Source of the DNA: Variovorax sp. V93
Lineage (GTDB): Bacteria; Pseudomonadota; Gammaproteobacteria; Burkholderiales; Burkholderiaceae_C
Reading direction: 5' to 3'
Length of the DNA: 64,000 nt
Assembly: GCF_041154485.1 (NCBI RefSeq)
Contig: NZ_AP028670.1
Coordinates: 372,001 to 436,000 of the forward strand
The position numbers and the translations under genes were made by a program. Of this stretch, positions 58,108-64,000 are shown piece after piece; positions within the stretch are counted from its first letter, which is position 1, and every line of letters starts with the position of its first letter. Below the pieces are notes generated by a model. That model did not search any database, was not told where the DNA came from, and saw nothing but the letters and a program-made list of their open reading frames with translations.

Positions 58108-59756
58108 GCACCAGCACCATCGTCGTTCCCCCGGGCACGACCGGCGGCCGCGCCGACATCGCCGACTGGCGTCCCGAGGACGAACAGTTCTGGGAAAGCA
58201 CCGGCCGGCACGTGGCATGGCGCAACCTGTGGCTGTCGGTGCCTGCCCTTTTGTGCGCCTTCGCGGTCTGGGGCATGTGGGGAATCATCACCGTGCAGAT
58301 GAACAACCTGGGCTTCCCCTTCACCCAGGCCGAACTGTTCACGCTCACCGCCATCGCGGGCCTGGCCGGTGCCACCATGCGCATCCCGGCCGCGTTCCTG
58401 ATCCGCCTGGCGGGCGGGCGCAACACCATCTTCCTGACCACGGCGATGCTGCTGGCGCCGGCCATCGGCACCGGCATCGCGCTGCAGCACAAGGAGTGGC
58501 CGCTGTGGGTGTTCCAGCTCATGGCGCTGTGGTCGGGCGTGGGCGGCGGCAACTTCGCCAGCTCCATGTCCAACATCAGCACCTTCTTTCCCAAGCGCCT
58601 GCAAGGCACGGCGCTGGGCCTGAACGCGGGCATCGGCAACTTCGGCGTCACGACCATGCAGATCGTCATTCCGCTGGTGATGACCGTGGGCCTGCTGGGC
58701 AGCATCGGCGGCGAGCCCATGACGCTGCTCAAGGACAGCGGCTGGATCCTGGGCAAGATCACCGCCGGCACGCCCACCTGGATCCAGAACGCGGGCTTCG
58801 CCTGGGTGCTGTCGCTGGTGCCGCTGTCGATCCTGTGCTGGTTCGGCATGAACAACCTGAACACCGTCTCGCCCGATACCGGCGGCGCGATCCGGGCCTT
58901 CATGAAGATCACCTGGCTCTACACGCTGTCGTTCGCCCCGGCGATCGCGGGCCTGTACCTGTACCTGCCGGCGCCCACGGGCCTGGGCCTGCTCAACATG
59001 TGGGTGGCCATGCCGCTGATCATCGTGGTCACGCTGTTCACCATGAAGCTCGCCGCGTTCGGCACGATGAAGGAAAACATCGCCAAGCAGTTCGAGATCT
59101 TCCGCGACAAGCACACGTGGTCGATGACGGCGTTGTACATCGTGACCTTCGGCTCCTTCATCGGCTTCTCGATGGCGCTGCCGCTGTCGATCGCGGTGAT
59201 CTTCGGCATCAGCCACGTGCCCGACGCGGCCGGCGTGCTGCAGCACACGCTGAAGAACCCGAACGCGCCTTCGGCCTTCACCTACGCCTGGATCGGTCCC
59301 TTCGTCGGCGCGCTGATCCGCCCGGTGGGCGGCTGGATCTCGGACAAGGTGGGCGGTTCGATCGTCACGCAAGTGATCTCGGCGGTGATGGTGGTGGCCT
59401 CGGCCGCCGTGGGCTACGTGATGCTGCTGGCCTACAGCTCGCCGCAGCCGGAACAGTATTTCCTGCCCTTCATGCTGTTGTTCGTGCTGCTGTTCGCAGC
59501 CAGCGGCATCGGCAACGGCTCCACCTTCCGCACCATCGGCGTGATCTTCGACCGCGCCAAGGCCGGCCCGGTGCTGGGCTGGACCTCCGCCATCGCCGCC
59601 TACGGCGCATTCATCGCGCCGGTGGTCATCGGCGCCCAGATCAAGGCCGGCACGCCCCAGTACGCGATGTACGGCTTTGCCGTGTTCTACGCGCTGTGCC
59701 TCGTTCTCAACTGGTGGTTCTACCTGCGCCGCGGCGCCTACGTGAAGAACCCCTGA
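58104..59756 (+). CDS. narK2: Nitrate/nitrite antiporter, NarK2 type
   Basis: The 550-residue MFS protein is larger than NarK1, with an N-terminal cytoplasmic segment and 12-14 hydrophobic stretches. It has AGLAGATMRIPAAFLIRLAG, GVGGGNFASSMSNISTFFPK and AFTYAWIGPFVGALIRPVGGW. Such NarK2 proteins exchange nitrate for nitrite. The paired narK1-narK2 arrangement is common in denitrifiers, sometimes as a fused gene. Here they overlap by 4 nt but are separate polypeptides. narG follows 27 nt later. Confidence 0.92.
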   Translation: MSTSTIVVPPGTTGGRADIADWRPEDEQFWESTGRHVAWRNLWLSVPALLCAFAVWGMWGIITVQMNNLGFPFTQAELFTLTAIAGLAGATMRIPAAFLIRLAGGRNTIFLTTAMLLAPAIGTGIALQHKEWPLWVFQLMALWSGVGGGNFASSMSNISTFFPKRLQGTALGLNAGIGNFGVTTMQIVIPLVMTVGLLGSIGGEPMTLLKDSGWILGKITAGTPTWIQNAGFAWVLSLVPLSILCWFGMNNLNTVSPDTGGAIRAFMKITWLYTLSFAPAIAGLYLYLPAPTGLGLLNMWVAMPLIIVVTLFTMKLAAFGTMKENIAKQFEIFRDKHTWSMTALYIVTFGSFIGFSMALPLSIAVIFGISHVPDAAGVLQHTLKNPNAPSAFTYAWIGPFVGALIRPVGGWISDKVGGSIVTQVISAVMVVASAAVGYVMLLAYSSPQPEQYFLPFMLLFVLLFAASGIGNGSTFRTIGVIFDRAKAGPVLGWTSAIAAYGAFIAPVVIGAQIKAGTPQYAMYGFAVFYALCLVLNWWFYLRRGAYVKNP

Positions 59757-59783
59757 GCCAATCGATTCAACGAAAGACAAACG

Positions 59784-62700
59784 ATGAGCCACTTTCTCGA
59801 CCGCCTGACCTACTTCGCGCAGGCGCGCGAATCCTTCGCCGATGGCCACGGCCAGGTCACCGGCGAAGACCGTACCTGGGAGGACGCCTACCGCACGCGC
59901 TGGGCGCACGACAAGATCGTTCGCAGCACGCACGGCGTGAACTGCACAGGCTCCTGCTCGTGGAAGATCTACGTCAAGGGCGGCATCGTCACCTGGGAAA
60001 CGCAGCAGACCGACTATCCGCGCACCCGCTGGGACATGCCCAACCACGAGCCGCGCGGCTGCGCCCGCGGCGCCAGCTACAGCTGGTATCTGTACAGCGC
60101 CAACCGCGTCAAGTACCCGATGGTTCGCGGCACGCTGCTCAAGGCCTGGCGCGAAGCGCGCAAGACGCTGGCGCCCGTCGAGGCCTGGGCTTCCATCGTG
60201 CAGGACGAGGCCACGCGCCACAGCTACCAGAGCGTGCGCGGCCTCGGCGGCTTCGCGCGCTCGGGTTGGGACGAGGTCAACGAGATCATCGCGGCCAGCA
60301 ACATCCACACCATCCGCCGCTACGGACCGGACCGCATCATCGGCTTCTCGCCGATTCCCGCCATGTCGATGGTGAGCTACGCCGCGGGCAGCCGCTACCT
60401 GAGCCTGATCGGCGGCGTGTGCATGAGCTTCTACGACTGGTACTGCGACCTGCCGCCGGCCAGCCCGCAGGTGTGGGGCGAGCAGACCGACGTGCCGGAA
60501 TCGGCCGACTGGTACAACTCCAGCTACATCATCGCCTGGGGCTCCAACGTGCCGCAGACGCGCACGCCGGACGCGCACTTCTTCACCGAGGTGCGCTACA
60601 AGGGCGCCAAGACGGTCGCGATCACGCCCGACTACTCCGAAGTCGCCAAGCTGTCGGACCTGTGGATGCATCCGAAGCAGGGCACCGATGCCGCGGTCGC
60701 GATGGCCATGGGCCACGTGATCCTCAAGGAGTTCTACTTCGACAGGCGCACCGCGTACTTCGACGACTACGCGCGCCGCTACACCGACCTGCCGATGCTG
60801 GTCATGCTCAAGGAACACACCCTGCCCTCGGGCGAAAAGGTCATGGTGCCCGACCGCTACGCGCGGGCCTCGGACTTCGACGACCGGCTCGGGCAGCCGA
60901 ACAATCCCGAATGGAAGACCGTCGCGCTGGCCGAGGACGGCCGCGTGGTGGTGCCGCAGGGCGCCATCGGCTTTCGCTGGGGCGCGGACGGCCGCGCCGA
61001 TGCCGGGCAGTGGAACCTCGAGGCCAAGGAGGCGGAGCACGGCGGCGACGTGAAGCTCACGCTGTCGCTGCTCGACGGTGCAAGCACGGCAACGCAGACG
61101 GCGCAGATCGGATTTCCCTACTTCGGCGGCATCGAGAGCGCGCACTTCCCGAACAACGCGCAGAGCGACGTGCTGGTGCGCACGGTCCCGGTCCAGCGCA
61201 TTGCGCTTGGCGCGGAAGGCCAGAGCGCGCTGGTCGCCACGGTGTTCGACCTGCAGGCGGCCAACTACGGCGTGGCGCGCGGCCTGCCGGGCGAGCTGGC
61301 GGCCGCCAGCTATGACGACGACGCGCCCTACACCCCGGCCTGGCAGGAAAAGATCACCGGCGTGCCGCGCGACCAGGTCATCACCGTGGCGCGCGAGTTC
61401 GCGGCCAACGCCGAGAAGACGCACGGCAAGTCGATGGTGATCATCGGCGCGGCCATGAACCACTGGTACCACAGCGACATGAACTACCGCGGCGTCATCA
61501 ACATCCTGATGATGTGCGGCTGCATCGGCCAGAGCGGCGGCGGCTGGGCCCATTACGTGGGCCAGGAAAAGCTGCGCCCGCAGACCGGCTGGACCCCGCT
61601 GGCCTTCGCGCTCGACTGGATCCGTCCGCCGCGGCAGATGAACTCGACGAGCTTCTTCTACGCCCACACCGACCAGTGGCGCTACGAGAAGCTCGGCATG
61701 GAGGAAGTGCTGTCTCCACTGGCCGACAAGGCCGAATTCGCGGGCACGATGATCGACTACAACGTGCGCGCCGAGCGCATGGGCTGGCTGCCGTCGGCGC
61801 CGCAGCTGAAGACCAACCCGCTGCAGGTGGCGCGCGACGCGCAGGCCGCCGGCATCGACGGCGCGGCCTACACGGCGAAGGCATTGAAGGACGGCACGCT
61901 GCGCATGAGCTGCGAAGACCCGGACCACCCGTCGAACTGGCCGCGCAACATGTTCGTGTGGCGTTCCAACATCCTGGGCTCCTCGGGCAAGGGGCATGAA
62001 TACTTCCTCAAGCACCTGCTGGGCACCACGCACGGCGTGCAGGGCAAGGACCTCGGGCCCGACGACGCCAAGCCGACCGAAGTGGTCTGGCACGACAAGG
62101 CGCCCGAAGGCAAGCTCGACCTGCTGGTGACGCTCGACTTCCGCATGAGCACGACCTGCCTCTACTCGGACATCGTGCTGCCGACCGCCACCTGGTACGA
62201 GAAGAACGACCTCAACACCAGCGACATGCACCCCTTCATCCATCCGCTGTCGACCGCCGTCGATCCGGCATGGCAGGCGCGCAGCGACTGGGAAATCTAC
62301 AAGGGCTTCGCACGTACCTTCAGCGCCCTGTGCCCGGGCTATCTGGGCGTCGAGAAGGAAGTGGTGCTCACGCCGCTGATGCACGATTCGCCCGCCGAGC
62401 TCGCGCAGCCCTTCGGCGTGGCCGACTGGAAGCGCGGCGAGTGCGAGCTCATCCCCGGCAAGACCGCGCCGCAGATCGCGGTCGTGGAGCGCGACTATCC
62501 GAACCTCTACAAGCGCTTCACCGCGCTGGGCCCGCTGCTCAAGAAGATCGGCAATGGCGGCAAGGGCATCGGCTGGAACACGGAAGTCGAGGTCGACGAA
62601 CTCGGCAACCTCAACGGCCGCGTCACCGATGCCGGCGCCACGCAGGGCATGCCGAGCATCGACACCGACATCGACGCCTGCGAGGTCGTGCTGCAACTGG

Positions 62701-63572
62701 CGCCCGAAACCAACGGCCACGTGGCCGTGAAGGCGTGGGAGGCGCTGGGCAAGCAGACCGGGCGCGACCACACGCACCTGGCGATCTACCGCGAGGACGA
62801 GAAGATCCGCTTCCGCGACATCCAGGCGCAGCCGCGCAAGATCATCTCCTCGCCCACCTGGAGCGGCATCGAGAGCGAGAAGGTCTCCTACAACGCGGGC
62901 TACACCAACGTCCACGAGCTGATCCCATGGCGCACCCTGACGGGCCGCCAGCAGTTCTACCTGGACCATCCGTGGATGCGCGCCTTCGGCGAAGGCCTGG
63001 CGGTCTACCGCCCGCCGGTCGACCTGAAGACCACCAAGGACATCCACAACATCCGCAGCAACGGCAACAAGGAGATCCAGCTCAACTTCATCACGCCGCA
63101 CCAGAAGTGGGGCATTCACTCCACGTACACCGACAACCTGCTGATGCTCACGCTGAACCGCGGCGGCCCGGTGGTGTGGCTGTCGGAGGACGACGCGAAG
63201 AGCGCCGGCATCGTCGACAACGACTGGGTCGAGCTGTTCAACATCAACGGCGCCATTGCGGCGCGCGCGGTGGTGAGCCAGCGCGTCAATCCGGGCATGG
63301 TGATGATGTACCACGCGCAGGAGAAGATCATCAACACGCCGGGCTCCGAGATCACCGGTACGCGCGGCGGCATCCACAACTCGGTGACCCGCATCGTGCT
63401 GAAGCCCACCCACATGATCGGCGGCTACGCGCAATTCAGCTACGGCTTCAACTACTACGGAACCATCGGCACCAACCGCGACGAGTTCGTGGTGGTGCGC
63501 AAGATGAACAAGGTCGACTGGCTCGACACGCCTGCGGACGTAGCCACCGTGCCCGCCGCGGCGGCGGCTTGA
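59784..63572 (+). CDS. narG: Respiratory nitrate reductase alpha subunit
   Basis: The 1262-residue catalytic subunit holds the molybdenum bis-MGD cofactor and reduces nitrate to nitrite at the cytoplasmic face. The FS0 Fe-S cluster ligands are seen as His50, Cys54, Cys58 and Cys93 in STHGVNCTGSCSWK and EPRGCARGAS. The segment SADWYNSSYIIAWGSNVPQT covers the metal-coordinating Asp. Its length is typical of NarG, and no Tat leader is present, which is normal for a cytoplasm-facing NarG. It is preceded by narK1-narK2 and followed by narH 14 nt later. Confidence 0.97.
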   Translation: MSHFLDRLTYFAQARESFADGHGQVTGEDRTWEDAYRTRWAHDKIVRSTHGVNCTGSCSWKIYVKGGIVTWETQQTDYPRTRWDMPNHEPRGCARGASYSWYLYSANRVKYPMVRGTLLKAWREARKTLAPVEAWASIVQDEATRHSYQSVRGLGGFARSGWDEVNEIIAASNIHTIRRYGPDRIIGFSPIPAMSMVSYAAGSRYLSLIGGVCMSFYDWYCDLPPASPQVWGEQTDVPESADWYNSSYIIAWGSNVPQTRTPDAHFFTEVRYKGAKTVAITPDYSEVAKLSDLWMHPKQGTDAAVAMAMGHVILKEFYFDRRTAYFDDYARRYTDLPMLVMLKEHTLPSGEKVMVPDRYARASDFDDRLGQPNNPEWKTVALAEDGRVVVPQGAIGFRWGADGRADAGQWNLEAKEAEHGGDVKLTLSLLDGASTATQTAQIGFPYFGGIESAHFPNNAQSDVLVRTVPVQRIALGAEGQSALVATVFDLQAANYGVARGLPGELAAASYDDDAPYTPAWQEKITGVPRDQVITVAREFAANAEKTHGKSMVIIGAAMNHWYHSDMNYRGVINILMMCGCIGQSGGGWAHYVGQEKLRPQTGWTPLAFALDWIRPPRQMNSTSFFYAHTDQWRYEKLGMEEVLSPLADKAEFAGTMIDYNVRAERMGWLPSAPQLKTNPLQVARDAQAAGIDGAAYTAKALKDGTLRMSCEDPDHPSNWPRNMFVWRSNILGSSGKGHEYFLKHLLGTTHGVQGKDLGPDDAKPTEVVWHDKAPEGKLDLLVTLDFRMSTTCLYSDIVLPTATWYEKNDLNTSDMHPFIHPLSTAVDPAWQARSDWEIYKGFARTFSALCPGYLGVEKEVVLTPLMHDSPAELAQPFGVADWKRGECELIPGKTAPQIAVVERDYPNLYKRFTALGPLLKKIGNGGKGIGWNTEVEVDELGNLNGRVTDAGATQGMPSIDTDIDACEVVLQLAPETNGHVAVKAWEALGKQTGRDHTHLAIYREDEKIRFRDIQAQPRKIISSPTWSGIESEKVSYNAGYTNVHELIPWRTLTGRQQFYLDHPWMRAFGEGLAVYRPPVDLKTTKDIHNIRSNGNKEIQLNFITPHQKWGIHSTYTDNLLMLTLNRGGPVVWLSEDDAKSAGIVDNDWVELFNINGAIAARAVVSQRVNPGMVMMYHAQEKIINTPGSEITGTRGGIHNSVTRIVLKPTHMIGGYAQFSYGFNYYGTIGTNRDEFVVVRKMNKVDWLDTPADVATVPAAAAA

Positions 63573-63586
63573 ACGAGGTACCCACG

Positions 63587-64000
63587 ATGAAAATACGCGC
63601 GCAAATCGGCATGGTCCTGAACCTGGACAAGTGCATCGGCTGCCACACCTGCTCGGTCACCTGCAAGAACGTCTGGACCAGCCGGCCCGGCGTCGAGTAC
63701 GCCTGGTTCAACAACGTCGAGACCAAGCCCGGCATCGGCTACCCCAAGGAATGGGAGAACCAGGGCAAGTGGCAGGGAGGCTGGGTGCGCAAGCCGGACG
63801 GCTCGATCGAGCCGCGCCAGGGCGGCAAGTGGAGTTTGCTCATGCGCATCTTCTCCAACCCCAACCTGCCGCAGATCGACGACTACTACGAGCCCTTCAC
63901 CTTCGACTACGAGCACCTGCAGTCGGCGCCCACCATGAAGGCGCCGCCGACGGCGCGCCCGCGCAGCCTGATCACCGGCAAGCGCATGGAGAAGATCGAG
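63587..64000 (+). CDS. narH: Respiratory nitrate reductase beta subunit (start only)
   Basis: The first 138 codons are within the window. The first ferredoxin-type cluster is visible as Cys16, Cys19, Cys22 and Cys26 in LDKCIGCHTCSVTCKNVW. The NarH-specific GxEYAWFNNVETKPGIGYPK segment follows. The protein carries electrons from NarI to NarG through four Fe-S clusters. narJ and narI are expected to the right of the window. Confidence 0.97.
   Translation, partial: MKIRAQIGMVLNLDKCIGCHTCSVTCKNVWTSRPGVEYAWFNNVETKPGIGYPKEWENQGKWQGGWVRKPDGSIEPRQGGKWSLLMRIFSNPNLPQIDDYYEPFTFDYEHLQSAPTMKAPPTARPRSLITGKRMEKIE

Noticed and set aside
57858..63434. An 1858-codon open frame on the minus strand opposite narK and narG
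   Set aside because: It is the antisense shadow of well-supported nar genes, rich in His, Arg, Val and Asp, and has no recognisable domain.

Overview
The window is high-GC DNA with dense, closely packed genes. The gene content (HTH-fused aspartate carbamoyltransferase, OxlT-type transporter, UbiM-like hydroxylase, NarK1-NarK2-NarGH) best fits a betaproteobacterium of the Burkholderiales, Comamonadaceae, probably Variovorax or a close relative. That placement rests on protein resemblance recalled from memory, not on a search. No rRNA, tRNA, CRISPR array, insertion sequence or prophage was seen.

Layout. (1) 1-8.1 kb holds the end of a CoA-transferase gene, a pyrB-like gene whose product carries an N-terminal HTH, and a catabolic locus: a GMC oxidoreductase and a nitrate/sulfonate-type ABC importer on the minus strand, divergent from a GntR/UTRA regulator that is translationally coupled to an enolase-superfamily enzyme. 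A small cupin gene follows. (2) 8.3-8.9 kb is a toxin-antitoxin pair that joins a Phd/YefM antitoxin to a CcdB-like toxin. (3) 9-19.6 kb is a glucan locus. A GH3 beta-glucosidase is divergent from four plus-strand genes that overlap by 4 nt at every junction: a GH144-type glucanase, a GH15 glucoamylase, an SbmA/YddA-type ABC exporter-fold protein with altered nucleotide-binding motifs, and an exported CocE-like protein lacking the usual nucleophile serine. A convergent GH13 alpha-glucosidase closes the locus. This is the best candidate for an undescribed system. (4) 19.7-31.9 kb is a mixed accessory stretch: an EF-G-like GTPase, a GFA protein, an SDR remnant, a MarR regulator with tandem operators facing an SDR and an Old Yellow Enzyme, then an ICMT-like protein, another SDR, a methyltransferase, an alpha/beta hydrolase, a TrxR-like flavoprotein, a TetR regulator, a 2H phosphoesterase and a VOC protein.

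(5) 32-36.2 kb holds an oxalate/formate-type antiporter gene flanked by the two halves of a NarL/NarX-type two-component system. (6) 36.5-46 kb contains a DUF4019 protein, an unusually AT-rich stretch, a 2459-residue trimeric autotransporter adhesin with an in-frame 813-nt-offset internal repeat, and a BamE/OmpA-like lipoprotein that probably partners it (compare TpgA). (7) 46-64 kb is an oxygen-limitation and nitrate-respiration region: two perfect FNR/Anr boxes, a Crp/Fnr-family regulator without an N-terminal Fe-S cysteine cluster, a sigma-54 response regulator with a Cys-rich sensor kinase and a DUF4395 protein, DsrE, methyltransferase, OsmC, two hemerythrin-type proteins, UbiM, a YitT protein, and narK1-narK2-narG-narH running off the right edge.

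Together the genes point to a versatile soil or rhizosphere bacterium that can take up and oxidise organic acids, process glucans, adhere to surfaces and respire nitrate when oxygen is low. Functional calls come from motif recognition only; no database search was run.
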